Positions 41,835 through 55,192 of a DNA stretch of 64,000 nt are shown here, in pieces. Where the stretch lies: NCBI RefSeq assembly GCF_032062135.1, contig NC_092861.1, forward strand, positions 137,122,078 to 137,186,077, written 5' to 3'. A program made the translations under genes and the position numbers. Below the pieces are notes generated by a model. It searched no databases and was not told the DNA's origin. It saw nothing but the letters and a program-made list of their open reading frames with translations. The DNA comes from Pyxicephalus adspersus. Lineage: Eukaryota > Chordata > Amphibia > Anura > Pyxicephalidae. Position 1 is the stretch's first letter; the number at the start of each line of letters is the position of its first letter.

Positions 41835-44212
41835 GTAAGAGCTCTTATATTTTCTGTACTTTGTATTGCATTTGGCAAGCTAAAAATAAGATTTTGGGTA
41901 TTTGAGTTTTTTTCATTTTCTGGTGAACCTCTCTTTATTGTATCTTCCGCTTGTCCAATTAACTGCTAAAAATATTAGAAGCCCCCGTAATAAAGCAGTG
42001 ACATGGCTGTACATTCATAAAGCTCAGCAATGTGCTTTACAGACGTGCAATATGCTGTGACATCCAATCACTGGGCTATTCATGCATTTTATGGATGGCA
42101 GTGAAATGCAGGTTGCTGTTTCTAAGAGGTAATGGTATCCATTCTCCACTATTCATAGGCCTCTAAATTACGAGCTGGGAAGGCTAAGTGGCAGAGAAAA
42201 AAAAGCAATTGGCCTGGATTTTCATACATTTACCAGCACCAATAATTTTGTAACAATAACCAAGAGAATAATAGGAGAACTCTGCCTTTAAGACTATTGT
42301 CTTATTGAGCTCCAACGGAAGCAGTTTTGGGTATTTTTTTATGTTCTGTTCATATCCTTTGCTTACATATTCTTTGGTTTCTTGATGTTCATGGTATCTT
42401 AGTGTTTTTATGTGCAATATTGTTTAATTTGGGTGTTTTCTGAATTGGACATTATTGTTCCCTTGCCATTTTTATCTCACATAAAATATATATATTTGAC
42501 ATTCAGAATTTGGTATTTATAACTGTTATGAAATATGAAGTTTAAATAATCTCTCTTGGTTTAAAGATTTAGGAATGACTACTCCAGGGATTATGGTCCA
42601 GTGCCATTCTTTACTTTTGCTAACCAAAGTAGTTTATATTTCTGCTGATTGAACTGCCTGGTGTAACTTTATTAAAAAGGAACTTTTTGAAGTGTTTCAT
42701 TGTAGGTGGGAGGTAGATACTCCAAAAAGGTGTCGTTTTTCTCCGAAAACTTCACAATGTGATAAGTCTTTGTACCCTGCAGAAACAGATTAACTACCCA
42801 TGGAGAGTGCAGAACGTACATGTGTCCAGATGGGTTGGCTAATCCACTTAGTAGCTTCACGGGCCGTTTTTGTTTCTGGAACCGGGGAAAGGAACACTTG
42901 CTGGAATGGGGAACAGTACATTTAAATTTAACTGCACTACACTTTAAAGTTACCGGTCAGCAAAATAACAAAGGCACTACCCTATGCAGAAAGCTGTATT
43001 TTACATATTTATCCATCATCCCGTCACTTATCCAATTGCACAGATGAAAGAAAAGTATGTTTCCATGGTCATTATGGTACCACCCTCTGACCGCTATATC
43101 ACAATATGTCCTGCGGTGACTTGAATCAGCAGGAGGAACTAAATTACCCAGTGGAAGGCCTTGCTACTTGATCGGGCTATGGTCAGGCATTGATGCCAGG
43201 GGCTCTGCAACAAAATAAGGTATATATTAGGCTTCACAGGGTATTGCTTCATTATTTTCTTGACCTTTTAGCCCTGACACTTTAGGCAGGGAGTGTAAAT
43301 TGCATTCAGATGACCACTAGTGGAAGCATTAACAAATCTGTATCTTAAGTTTGGATAAAATATATCCGGCAAACCAAAGAGGAGGAGCCATAGCCCCCCT
43401 GTAGTCCTATAAAAAAAATTGTGCCATGTAACTGAAAAGGACCCCTTAACTACAAAACTATTTTTCTTTTTTATTTCAACCTATTTCAATCTCCTTTCTA
43501 TTATGTGGTTAATAGAAGCACCTCCATGTGTACATTAAAAAGCAGAGCAAACTCACATTGCTGTGCACCCTGGTTGGAATTAAAAGTCTCTATTGAAGAC
43601 TTAGCAAGTGTTAACCGTTCTATTTTGCTTTCCTTTCTATAAGCAATGTGATTTACTCAGTGTAAAGCCAGCAAAAACACCCTCAGGAGCTTTCCTCTGC
43701 CTACATCGCTCTTTGCCGTGTCGTTATTTATTAATACTGCTCACCGCTAAGTCAGGTCAGGAGGTGGTCACATGTTACAGGAGCCTCACCTCATTGGCCA
43801 GTGTTCCTTATGATTGTTTTCTCACTAATCATACCAAAGATTTTGCACATGTTACAGACCATTGTATCTTTTATTGAAATATCCCAGCAAAGCTCCATCC
43901 AAGCTGAAAAATTCCTATCGTGATCCTGTTTAAATTTATTCTGCCAGTAATGGTAACACAGTGCCCCAGTGTTCCCTAATGGTTCTAGCAGTGCTGGAAT
44001 AGACGTGTGGTGTCTGGGAAAAATGCTCTCGTCAGGTCTTTGGGAATTGTCTGCTCAAGACATTTTCGCTATATTCTTAGTTTCTTGTATAAGATACTGG
44101 TGCGAGGCTGAACATTCGCACAAAACTGGGAATGCAACCAGAGTGTATTTTGTAATCATCAATACAGCAGAACCTAGATTGAAAAATGGGAATGAGCAAC
44201 GCTAAGAGCCAA
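41835..44212 (+). other. First part of the 14.9-kb SRBD1 intron
   Basis: No repeat family or gene recognised in most of it. The short open frames (for example 43608-43877) lack any domain I know. Confidence 0.5.
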
Positions 44213-44712
44213 TTAAAGAGGAACTATACTCAAAACTCAAAAAACAGAAGAAAAACACACCTTCAATCCCGCAGGGCAGTCTGTTCACTTCGGGGGTGTC
44301 CAGCATCGGGTCCCGCGTCGTCTCGCCATCCGTCACGGGGGGGCGACGCTCTGGGCGCCACCATCTTTGTCTTCTCTTTCGGGTTCTTTATCCTAGGTCA
44401 CCCGACCCAGATGCGAAATCGGGATGAAAATTTTTCTCTTTGAGCAAAGACTCTTTCTGCGTATGCCCGAGATGCTCAGGCATGCGCAGAAGGAGCGCCC
44501 AAGAGCCTCCCCGGATGCCCTGAGGTAGGTATCCCGGGGGGCTTTGCGCTCCCATTCATTCTCGACTGCCTAGGCAGCTGAGAATAGGGGGCTGAGCTGC
44601 ACCTTTTTTTTTTTTTTTACACCTAAAAGAAAAAACAGAATTTTTACCTTACATAAAAGGTTTCTCTACCCTATTATGTAAAATGAAAATTCTGAGTTTA
44701 GGCACGCTTTAA
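44213..44712 (+). mobile_element. Family D MITE, most complete copy
   Basis: Begins TTAAAGAGGAACTATACTC and ends GAGTTTAGGCACGCTTTAA. The reverse complement of the end (TTAAAGCGTGCCTAAACTC) matches the start, giving about 19-bp imperfect inverted repeats with TTAA at both ends. 500 bp, GC-rich interior with GGCATGCGCAGAAGGAGCG opposite CTTTCTGCGTATGCC. Non-autonomous. Confidence 0.8.
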
Positions 44713-44812
44713 GCTTTGCTGACAGGCAACACACCACCAGGAAGAAGGGAGGGAGGGCACAGAGAGAAGAGGGATAACCTCATTGTGTGCTACTGTGCTC
44801 TACTCTTTCATT

Positions 44813-45029
44813 GGGTCTGATTTATTAAAGCTCTCCAAGCTTGGAGAGGATACACTTTCTTTAGTGAAGCAGAGTAATCCAGCACACCTGGAATGGATTT
44901 GTTTAAAGTCATTTGCTAGCAAATGTTTTGAATCCTGGACCAGATCCATTACAGGTTTGCTGAATCTTCCAGCTTCACTGAAGAAAGGGTATCCTCTCTA
45001 GTCCTGGAGAGCTTAAATAAATCAGGGCC
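44813..45029. mobile_element. Family C palindromic MITE with 3-bp target duplication
   Basis: GGGTCTGATTTATTAAAGC at the left, and the inverse of GGCCCTGATTTATTTAAGC at the right. The flanks are ATT on both sides (44810-44812, 45030-45032). Long arms of about 90 bp (GGAGAGGATACACTTTC, AGTGAAGC, ATCCAGC) around a short centre with CTAGCAAATG. The 3-bp duplication suggests PIF/Harbinger-type mobilisation. Confidence 0.75.
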
Positions 45030-45284
45030 ATTGTCTGAGAGCCTCTTTTGCTTATTGTTCTTGATCAAGTTGGTCTGTTTCTTCAATGTAGGACCTTGCT
45101 GTTCTGTGTGGTTGGAATATCTGGAGAGCAAAACCGGCTGCACAGAACTGTAAATCCTTTAGCTGATCAATCAGTCCTGGTACATGTATTTCAATTGCAT
45201 AAAGAAATGACTAGAATGAATATACTGTACATGGGTTTCTTATAGATCTTTGGACCATGGCAGCAGAACCTTATATTAGACCTA

Positions 45285-45450
45285 CAGTGTTCAACCCAGA
45301 AACTTTTTTAACCTGGGCGGGCAGAAATTGTAGGTGGGTGGTAGCCCCTGTATTGTGACCGAACTCTTCAGTAACCACCCAAAAACAGCATGGGGTTACT
45401 GAAAAGTGCCGGGTTGTGCGCTCAGCTAAAAGAGGCTGGGGAGAACACTG
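45285..45450 (+). mobile_element. MITE family B, most complete copy
   Basis: CAGTGTTCAACCCAGAAAC at the left and GGCTGGGGAGAACACTG at the right (inverse CAGTGTTCTCCCCAGCC), 166 bp. Internal subterminal inverted blocks GTAACCACCCAAAAAC and GGGGTTACTG. The CAGTG ends are hAT-like. I see no clear target duplication. Confidence 0.75.
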
Positions 45451-48400
45451 ACCCATGCCCATTGGTTGGGTATCACTTTTTCTGTAGCAGTTGTGTTTAT
45501 TACGTTCTGGAGAATGTGATGGAATTTGCAGACTTTTAGAAACGACCTCCTCTTCACTAAAGTCAGTGTTATCAGCCTGCAAAGTTTCATACTACAGAAC
45601 CCCCTTTCCCTGTGGTATAGAGAGAAGGGAAGTGTTCTGTAGACCAAATCAGAAGTAAGCAGCAAATGGTGACAATTCCTTGGTAGATATATTACAGTAA
45701 GTGATCATGAAATAGAAAAAATAACACAGACACCTCACCTCATTGAAGGTTGGCCTGGCAAGCTGCACAATATGAACTTTTTGTTCTTTCTTGGGTTTGG
45801 ATACAGTTTTAATAGGAACAAAAAACATATAATTAATTATCAGTAATAATAATATATTTATATATATTTTTAATGTGTGAGGTTCCTTTGATTAAGCATA
45901 CAATGTATCCTGCAAACTGACATCAAGTCCGTGTAATTTTTCCAGGACATTTGCAATACAAAGTGGTTCTCTATCTAGGCCATACCTGGGTCACCATTGT
46001 CCTGGTAAAATAAAAATAACTGGTTAAAGAAGGTTTTGTCTTTACTTTCTAAGATGTTCACAAACAGAACACTTTTTTTTCCCTGTGCTGCGTTGCCGTC
46101 GTCCTGTCCTCTGCTGTGCATTTATATAAAGTGACTTTTTCTGTGGCTGCTGAAAGTTTTATTAGAATTCCTGAGCTTTAACACCTTCTCACCTGACTCA
46201 ACCTGACAGAGCTAGCACTAACATGCTGTCAATACAGCGAGCAGGGGGCAGCCACAGGTAACTGTCACCTTTAGGCCTGTGAGGTGTCAAAGTGGCTTTT
46301 CTCTCCTCTCACCGTCCTCGGACGAGGCGCATTTCTCCCCAGGACGAATGTTCAGGAAGCAGCTCTGCTCCGATAGCCGGCTCTGGCACCGGCTTGATGT
46401 AACAGACTGTGAGGTTTGCTCTTTTCAAACATGCAGTCTCCGCGCAGCCTGTGTGTGGCTCTGACATGAGCGTACGCTAGCCTGGCCTTCCTTGCCTTCT
46501 AGCATCATGTGTGAAGCTAAGAGTCTTTGACACCTGCCATTTGGACCCTTTTCCTTCTGAAAAATGTCATCGTTTTCAGACAAGCTAAAGACAGATATCT
46601 GATTGTTCTCCCTTTTATCAGGATGGTCTGGGGGCATGGTTCATAGATGAATGGACAGGGCGATGTGGCAGGGCTCAGTCTAAGCAACACACATTGCTGG
46701 ACATTGAGAAACGCCAACTGCACACACACTGGCTGCAGTTTTATGAAGAACTGGTAAATTTGCTTAGCGCAACCAGTTATCACCTTTACCTCCCTTCTTT
46801 GCAATACAGTAGCAGTCTATGATCAGACACCTTTAAAAATGTTATACTAACTCCAGTACATTTTACTGCACAGAACTTTGAACAAAGAATGGTTGCCCTT
46901 GTTAATGAATTGAACACTGTTTTTAAAATGGTTTTCATCCCTTTTTTGCATCCTAATGTTGCTGATCATCTGGAGCCCACATATACTCCAAAGACTATAG
47001 CATCATTTGGCCCCTGTAATGTGTGTTAAATGATCACCTGCAATCCTTCTCTGACAGCCTGGAGTACAATGGGAGCACAGTACTGTCCCCCTATAACTGG
47101 AAGTGCCTATAAAAAAGGGCCCTATGTTGGGTTGATTGAATAATATTTTAATTAAAGCTGCAGATGACTTTTGCTTGTACACAAGAGCAGGGATGGATTA
47201 AGGCAGAATGGTGGCCTAGGCTAGGTAGCATCTTTGGTCCTCCCATACTTTTAGGGATTGTTTGGATGGACAGTGGGAACAATGCTACCTGGGCGGCTCC
47301 TCAGCCCCAGTCTTTCTTAACCAGTGAGCTTTTGGACTTTTATCAGCCGGTGGTACTAAACTGCTTATTACCACCTCCGTTAATGTCCTATAGGCAACCA
47401 AGGGAGAGGTGGCACATGTAGCATCTCAAACGTGGTCACCGTTTCTAGGAATAGGGAAGAGATATTTGCACTGCAACCTCACATACATGAACCAGCCCTT
47501 GACATTGATACTGATCTCAATAGACCAGACATGTTATTTGTGTTGCCTGCTCTGGCCTCATCACACACCAAATATTTCCTTCTTTGTGTCCATTTATAAC
47601 TGATTGCACTGAAATCTCCCTGATTCCCTACAGGAAAATCAGTATTGCTACTAGGACCCCTAGACATCCATCTGGCCCTAGGCTCCTGGATCTGGGTCAG
47701 TTTTGTGGAATCATGGGAGCAATGTTTTTTATCCTGGTCCAGACCTGATCATAAAACCTATGCTCCAAGTGGCAGCCTTTTCATGATTGTAAAAAAGATT
47801 ATGTAAGCTGCCACTGCTCACCACCTTTAAACAAAAATCTAGCTCTTTGGCGGCCATTCTGACCCCTTTCCTTTTGTACAATATATCACTGATCACCCCA
47901 AACAAGCAAACCAGCAGTTCTGATTCTGCTTTTGATTTCACTTGCTATATGCTTATTTCAGGTCACTTTCTTGGTACTGGTTGGAAACATCCAATCACGT
48001 AGCATTTCCTGAACAAACAAACAGTAACAATTCTCTAATTCCTCCAATGGCAGGTGTCATTTAATTTTTCCATGGATGTCTATATTATAAATAGTAATCG
48101 GGCTTATTCTACAGCAGCCAAAACATATTTTTCAAAACCTGACTTTAGCAAACTAACATTTTATTTACTAGGAGTTTTAACACTTTTTTTTTTCTATACT
48201 AATATATTTTCTGGGTCAATTTTCTATCTGGTTTGTTCAAGCAAGATAATCCTTCAGGGTTATTAACTGCTGACCTGAAACTCTTCATGGGGTTTTTTGG
48301 GCACTTCTTGGGCTCTGCAGAAGGAAGAAGCAGCATGCATTGTTTTCAGCTGACAGCTGTGATCCAAAGCTGATTTTCCCGTAGACAAAATTGTTGGGAG

Positions 48401-49040
48401 AGCATTGCAGTAACTGCTGAACCTGTTCTGAAGCCCTTGTGCCATCCTTGTGTTTGGTTCATCAGAAACACTTAGGCCCCTTGTAAATAATTTGTGCACT
48501 GTGTCGCATTAAAAGAGGTGCTGCTTGCAACTTGCATCTAATAAAATACCAAATGTATTAAATATAACATTTATATGCAAAATTGTTCTTCCTATTCTTG
48601 TTTCTAATAAGTCTCATTCAACAGTAAGCAAGTTCTTTTGAAATAGGCTTTTATTTAAAATAAAACTATAGCATCCCAATTAAATGTAAATATGCTACAG
48701 TGCTTATTGGTCCATCTGCACATACAGTTTTCTCTTAGTCCCTCTACAGTCACACAGATTTCTGCTGATCCTGCCAGTGAATTCCATCTAATGCAGCTAC
48801 TACTAGGGTAGGAACGCTGCTGCACTGCTTCTGAACTCGGAGTTGCCACTGGGATATGTAGGCTTTTCCTGGGATAAAAAGATGTTGCAGGTAATGTGGC
48901 TAGCATCATCTTATTGTTGAGATTCCCCACTATCATAATGGCTCCAAGGCCTAGTTTCCAGTGGCTTCAAACATCTGCTTCAAAAGTTTTTTGACACCTC
49001 TTATATGCACTTTCATAATAGTATTCTCCCTATTCTAATA
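45451..49040 (+). other. Long SRBD1 intron, mostly unrecognised
   Basis: Few known repeats. A GC-richer block at 46060-46520 holds a CTCF-like motif and has several open frames without recognisable domains. No gene supported. Confidence 0.45.
46238..46252 (+). promoter_or_regulatory. CTCF-like motif
   Basis: CGAGCAGGGGGCAGC matches the CTCF core, inside a GC-richer island of the large intron. Confidence 0.45.
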
Positions 49041-49044
49041 TATT

Positions 49045-49178
49045 TTTAAGCTGGATGGGAAGAAGCTGTGGCCCCTGTATTGCGACCCAGCTTTTCGGTA
49101 ACCATCCAAAAACAGCCGGCTGGTTATTAAATAGTGCCAGGTGGTGCACCTGGCTAAAAGGGGCTGGGGAGAACCCTG
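49045..49178 (+). repeat. MITE family B copy
   Basis: TAAGCTGGATGGGAAGAAGC, GTATTGCGACCCAGC, AACCATCCAAAAACAGCC, GGTGGTGCACCTGGCTAAAA, GGCTGGGGAGAACCCTG. Confidence 0.75.
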
Positions 49179-50343
49179 CATACGTTGCATTGAAAACTAT
49201 AAATTAGTTAAACTTTATTACCTAAATTACTTTAACTTTACTTTGATTTGTTTTGCCTAAGTGTTAATGCATCATGCTGTTGTACTCTGTTAAAGCTGTG
49301 TGGCCTTGGTTGCCCTATGGGGTTTGGAAGTTGAAGCAAAGGTTGGGGACCACTGGTTTAAAGTGACTCTGCTGTCAAATTAAATTGCCAATGTTATGCC
49401 CTATGCAAAAAAATAAAGTAAGGTAGGTAGTAGGTTGAGGCTTTTTTTACACTTGTAAATGCTGGATGTATTTTTTTTTTTTAGACTGCACAAGTGATCA
49501 CCAGCAGGAAGAGAATCGAGTATTTAACTTTCCTCTTTGCAGAGGGCATGTTTTTGGCAGTTCTGTTCAAACGACAGAGGTTATTTACCTGCGTCACAGA
49601 GCTGACACATATTTAGAGACTGGAGAAAGGGTATTATTCTGACTTTAAGAAAGATTTTGCAAGCCTTCTGTTGGTTTTATTATATGACTTAGGTCTTTGT
49701 TAAAATGTAATTCTAGACTATACGATTATTTGTTTTGCAAATATTTGCAGTTGGAATCACATCAGTATTAGGCTGGCAGTACAAGTAGAAAGATTGATGC
49801 ATGATGTTTGGCCAGACAATATGGGGCTCTCCAGTTTACTGATCTGCAGATCAGAGAGCATGATGCTTTATCTCTTTTGATAAATTTTTTATTAAATTTT
49901 CAAAAAATAAACACATAAAAGAAATGACAATCCAAGCAAGGGCACCAACATATAAACATGACATAACAAAACCATAGGTAAGGCTATGTACACACCTATA
50001 TGAGAGGTCAGACGAATGGTACAGAGGTCGCCCAACGTCGTTCATGGGTCTCTTCTTAACAGATCTATAAACAACCACAATAGAAGTGAAGGACGGAGAG
50101 CACAGCAGGGTGCTGCTTGCTCATTCTCCCTTTTCCTCTCTGTAAAACAGAACAGTACATGTTCATCTTTCAGTCTTTTGTTGCTGGAAACTTTTTATTG
50201 GGCAGCATTATAAATGGACCTTACAGCAGACACTCTAACCTACACAAGTTTATTATTATTTTGCTCCTCCTTGGTCCCCAACAATATTCCCCAAATGTCA
50301 ACACCCCGACAGTCAAAATTTTAATTGGCTGCACTTTCCCATT

Positions 50344-50518
50344 CAATGTTCTCCCGGATACTTTTAGCTGGGCGCACCACCTGACATGTTTCAGTAACCA
50401 CCTGGTTGTTTTTGGGTGGTTACTGGAGAGTTGGGTCCCAATACAGGGGCTGCCACTCACCTAGAGCTCCTTCCCACCCAGCTTAAAAAAAAAAAAAAGC
50501 TTTCTGCAGGGAACACTG
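50344..50518 (-). repeat. MITE family B copy
   Basis: CAATGTTCTCCCGGATAC, TTTTAGCTGGGCGCACCACC, GGTGGTTACTGGAGAGTTGG, TTCCCACCCAGC, a poly-A run and GGGAACACTG: minus orientation, full length. Confidence 0.75.
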
Positions 50519-51029
50519 TACAGTCCATGGGCCTTGGCATTGGACACTTTTTGGCTAAATTACAGTAAAAAGTTTTTTTGGGGGGCCCTGCGGTGGCTCA
50601 GGGCAGGCCAATAAACAGCAGAGGTAATGATAGGTATCTTAGTACTCCCCCTACAAAGCCTGATGGTTTGTTACGTAAACATGTACTGCACCTGGTAATG
50701 TAAGATTTTCTGCCGATAAACTAAAGTGCATGAAAGTTTCTAAAATGTGTTTAGATATATCAGAAAATACATTAAAGCTGAACTTTAGGCCAATACCAAC
50801 CTCGGTTAGTGCTGTTATGTATTCATGTAAACCAGCTCATGGATAATAATATAAAAGTAATAATAATAAGGTGCTTTGACAGAAGACTCTGTAATCCCTT
50901 AGTCGCATTAAGAGAGAGGGGGAAAGTTCAGTGAGCAGTTCTGGCTATGTGCACATGTAGAACACAAGAACTTACAAAACCTTCCTTTTGTATGTTTTTG
51001 TGTTCTCCATTCAATATATATGTATGTGC

Positions 51030-51512
51030 ATATATGTATGAATGTGTGTCATACAGTTCTTGTCCCACTTACCTTTCTGACCTGATAGAAAAATACTCCC
51101 CTAGCCGTTATCTTCGCTCCTCCAATGACCTACCAATGACTTCCTCACTCTTAACCTCCTCACACGCACGGCTCCAAGACTTTTCTAGAGATGCCCCGAC
51201 TCTCTGGAGTGGTTTTGCTCATCCTTTTCTTTTTCCTACTTTCTGCTCATTTAAAAGAGCACTCAAACCCTATCTATTCAAACTTGCCTACCCGTCTCCT
51301 TCTGTCTCTTAAACACTCACTACTTCCCACTACTACATATCTCCCCTCCTATTGTATGCTACTTCCCCCACCTCCTGGATTGTAAGCTCTTCTGAGCACG
51401 GTCATCTCCTCCTCCTATGTCACTATCTATATCTGTCTGTCATTTGCAACCCCTATTTATTGTACAGCACTGCATAATATATTGGCACTATATAAATCCT
51501 GTTTAATAATAA
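51030..51512 (+). repeat. LINE 3' end with ORF2 C-terminal remnant
   Basis: The most informative LINE copy. A frame across 51060-51310 reads ...SSNDLPMTSSLLTSSHARLQ..., APTLWSG, and FCSFKRALKPYLF. This is the usual C-terminus (LWNSLP...SLxxFKRxLKTxLF) of L2/CR1-group reverse-transcriptase proteins. Then come the 3' UTR (GATTGTAAGCTCTTCTGAGC, CTGTCTGTCATTTGC), TATTTATTGTACAGC, the tail ATATATTGGCACTATATAAA and (TAA)n. 5'-truncated and inactive. Confidence 0.8.
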
Positions 51513-51688
51513 TAGTTTTATTTTTTTTTAATACATTTACAAAATTGATTGAAATTTAGTTTTCAGTTTGTTGTTATGGGGAAATGAGTGTGGAATAATG
51601 AGAAAAAAAAATAAATGGCTGCAACATAAAATTGTGAAGGGAGTTTGAATACTATATAGTCTTTTTCCCTTGCTGTTTGATAAGATGC

Positions 51689-51702
51689 CCATTAGGTGGC
51701 GC
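51689..51702 (+). promoter_or_regulatory. CTCF-like motif
   Basis: CCATTAGGTGGCGC, the CTCF core with one mismatch. Confidence 0.4.
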
Positions 51703-52540
51703 TATTGTTATTTGTTATCCCTTAAGCACCTTCCCCCCCTTGTTTAGGCTATATGCAATCTTATAGAAAATGCAACCACATTCCCCTGATTGTTTAAAAG
51801 AGCTGTGATAAATTACTCAGAAAGTCAGTAGGAAAGTGCATTTAGAAGGAATCTGCTTCAATTGTCAAAATGGAAGTAGACGCTCTTTTTCCCTTTATTC
51901 ATTTTATCTTGTCTGAGAGGATTCACGCAATATATAAGGAGTGCTGTGCTGTAATTGTGCAGCGCTAGTTTGCGTTTAAACCTTTTACTGGTGGTCCAAA
52001 GCATATAGCTGATTTTTGTATTTTTCTTTTTCTCGTTTTTTTTTTTTATATATATTTTTCTGTGTATTTTCCTATGTCAGCATGTGGCTGATCTCTGTAC
52101 AGACCTTGACAGTCGTTCAGAGGCGCAGATGCAAAATTCTAACTGTAAAAAACATTTTAAGAGATAAACTAATGTTTATTGAGTAACGGTAACATTTTCC
52201 TTTTTTTATTGATACAAGTTTGTATTATTTTTTAATCTTTTTTTTCAGTAATCTTCTGCTAATATTAATTTATTTTTTTTAAATGTGCATTTTAAAAGTT
52301 ACAATTGGTATTGACATATTACTGCTGCTGATGCTTGTATATAGTATTATTACATCTGTTGCTGCTTTATAATATGACTGTGACTTTGTTGTGTTTGTGT
52401 TATTACAATAATGATGAATGCAGATATAACCCCCAATTAGATTATTAATTTACTAAAGCACAAATAATCATAAACTGCTGTTTATTTTTTATTGTATTTT
52501 TTTTCTTCTTTATCCTTTTTATATGTCTGTATGTATATAT

Positions 52541-52715
<175 letters not shown>

Positions 52716-53444
52716 TTCATCCTATTTGCTGCTCACATGCACTTCATTGGTGGCTGCTTTACAATGTCTCTGGTGCAGTTCCTTGATGGTGACAATGGCT
52801 CCCTAATGTGTGTGAGCCATTTGTAGTCTCCATCGATGGCCAATGTGACAGGATGGCAACACTGGAGATCACCTAGGATGCTGGGCAAAGCATTATATTA
52901 TATATTACATTATATCATTTAAGTGTTAATTCAGATTTAGAAAATGTATATGACTTTTTGTAATGGTAACATGTAAAAAAATTGGCGTTTGTGATATTTT
53001 ACTGCTTGAGTTCTATTTTAGGCACCACCACAAATATGTTAACAGACTTTCCAGGATGTTTGCTCCCCTTTATTTTGTTCTACAACACTCCAGTGCTTAA
53101 TTCATATTGTAATTATGTTTTTATTATTGTTAATATAATTGTGTTGGTGGTCCACATTTTTGGCTTTGCTCATCCACTTTAGGTATAAACTTACTAATAA
53201 ATAATAAATCTATATATCTGTATATAAAATCTTTTATAGATAAAATAATGGAGAATTCAAGTTTTTCTAGCCAGTTATAAAAATCCTATTAATAGGCATG
53301 CAGGTTTCTCATCCAGAAGAACAAAGATGTCTCCCTACAGGAAATGTGTAATTGCATTTTTTATTTTTAGAATAGAAAATAAAATAATAATTGTAAAATA
53401 TTACATATGATTATTTAGTATTTTTTAGTGATTATATTGAGTTT

Positions 53445-53565
53445 ACCCAGTGCTTTTTGACCTTTTTAACATGGGGAAACATAATTTTCAGGCCTTAGGA
53501 AACCCCTAATATACTTATTATATTCACAGCTCACAGTACATTAGTATGTTGGTCGTTCTTTCCCC
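53445..53565 (+). repeat. Family G MITE, left half
   Basis: AGTGCTTTTTGACCTTTTTA, AACATGGGGAAAC, AGGAAACCCCTAATA, CACAGCTCACAGTACATTAG. Ends abruptly. Confidence 0.65.
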
Positions 53566-53699
53566 TCTCCATTGAGCAGTACAGCACTCATTCATGCATC
53601 GCTCAGTCTTTTGTCGTTTGTAAAGGATCGTGAAAGATCTAAGGTGTGTACGTAGCCAAAGTCATCATTCCTCTAGTGATCAGACTACACTGTTTCAAG

Positions 53700-54260
53700 T
53701 ATCAGGGGCCAGATCTGCATCAAGAGACGAAGTTGATGGCTTTGAAGGCTGAACAAATGGATTGGCACGTCTTTACAGGTTCATCTGCTCAGCATCATGT
53801 GCATTACAAATAGGTCATTTTGGAACATTTATCTCATTTAAAAAACCATCCCCATACCAGCTGGAATTCCCCTTTAAACCATCGCAATCACACCCACCAG
53901 CCTCCATTTATTACACAGAACACAAAGCGGTAAATGAAAAGCCAGCCTTTACAGAATGGATGTTCATGATGTGCAGATTGCATCTATTCATTACTGTAAC
54001 TGCAATCCGTGCCATGGGCAGCGTTCCCGGTGTCAGCCAAAACGCTGGCGTCCGCCTGTCCCTCTGGATGCTGTCGGGTACGATCTATAAACCCTGTGGC
54101 TGTTTAAGGCCGGAGTTTGTTTCTCTCTTGACCTTAGTGGGAGGTTTTGGCTGGAAATTGGCCATTCTGAGAATTTATGACTTGGAGCAGAAACATTATA
54201 CTTGTTCGTTGCATGTTCCTTTCTTTTCTGCCTTAATAAATGTTCTTTAAAGATTTAGAA
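53700..54260 (+). other. Intronic block with a long chance open frame
   Basis: Holds an open stretch of about 160 codons (53762-54250) that begins with TTG rather than ATG and has no domain I recognise. The block carries few repeats and could be conserved non-coding DNA. Confidence 0.35.
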
Positions 54261-54974
54261 ACCGAAACTTCTAATAACAACTACACATACATGGGTAAGT
54301 GTACTCATTACAGCGCCGCAAAGGGGAAATTCAACATTTGTTTAACTTTGCTGTAAAGCTTTTCACTATTCGTTAGTTGCATATGTAAACTTTAGGGGGA
54401 TTTTGAGGTCATGCTAATCTTATGTGTATGGCTGGTCGGGAGCAGATGAAAAGCTAACTTTTCTTTGATATGAGATTTGTATTGAGAAATAAAATTACTG
54501 CATGGAATTCCTTGCTACACCTCTCCATCATTAAAAAGCCAAAAGGTTACTTTGTAAGGGTAATACTTATATTAAAAAGTTTGATCCATATGAATAAAAT
54601 AAGACCATTGTAACTACCCTGGCCTCTGTTATATGGGTTGTGTCAACCCTGCAATGGTCACTTTTGTTCGACAACTTGGCCTGCTTTGAAATCGGCAAAT
54701 AAAACCAAAAATTGCAGAGAGAGAAAAGGATTTTTTTTTTTGCTGAATAATATTTTTCTAAAATATAGTTCCTGTGTTAGGGATTGTTTTGCTTTTATCT
54801 TTTTTATTTTGGTTTTGCCTACATAGTTCATTTGAGACTACCTGGCCACAAAGTGACTGTGCTGATGTTTGATTTCACAAGAGAGCAATCCGTGTTGTCA
54901 ACCCCTAAAGGAAGTAGAAAATAAACTAATTTCCTGTTGAAATTGTAGGGTAACAAAACGGTTGTAGAAGAGAG

Positions 54975-55158
54975 AAATAGACACCCCCCCTCCTATTGTG
55001 TGATACTTCCCCAACCTCTTAGATTGTAAACTATTCGGGGCAGGGTCCTCTCCTCCTCCTGTGTCACTGTCTGTACCTGTTTTGTCATTTGCCACCCCTA
55101 TTTATTGTACAGCGCTGCGTAATATGTTGGCGTTATATAAATCCTGTTTCTTCTTATT

Positions 55159-55192
<34 letters not shown>
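54975..55192 (+). repeat. LINE 3' UTR and tail with (ATA)n
   Basis: TTAGATTGTAAACTATTCGG, GTCACTGTCTGTACCTG, TACAGCGCTGCGTAATATG, TTGGCGTTATATAAATCCTG and (AAT)n to 55192. Confidence 0.8.

Noticed and set aside
51060..51385. Protein-coding gene from 121-codon frame
   Set aside because: It is the C-terminal remnant of a LINE reverse-transcriptase protein, repeated at 61307 on the other strand.
53762..54250. Open frame of about 162 codons, longest in the big intron
   Set aside because: It begins with TTG, has no recognisable domain, no splice context and no supporting neighbours; likely chance in a repeat-poor block.
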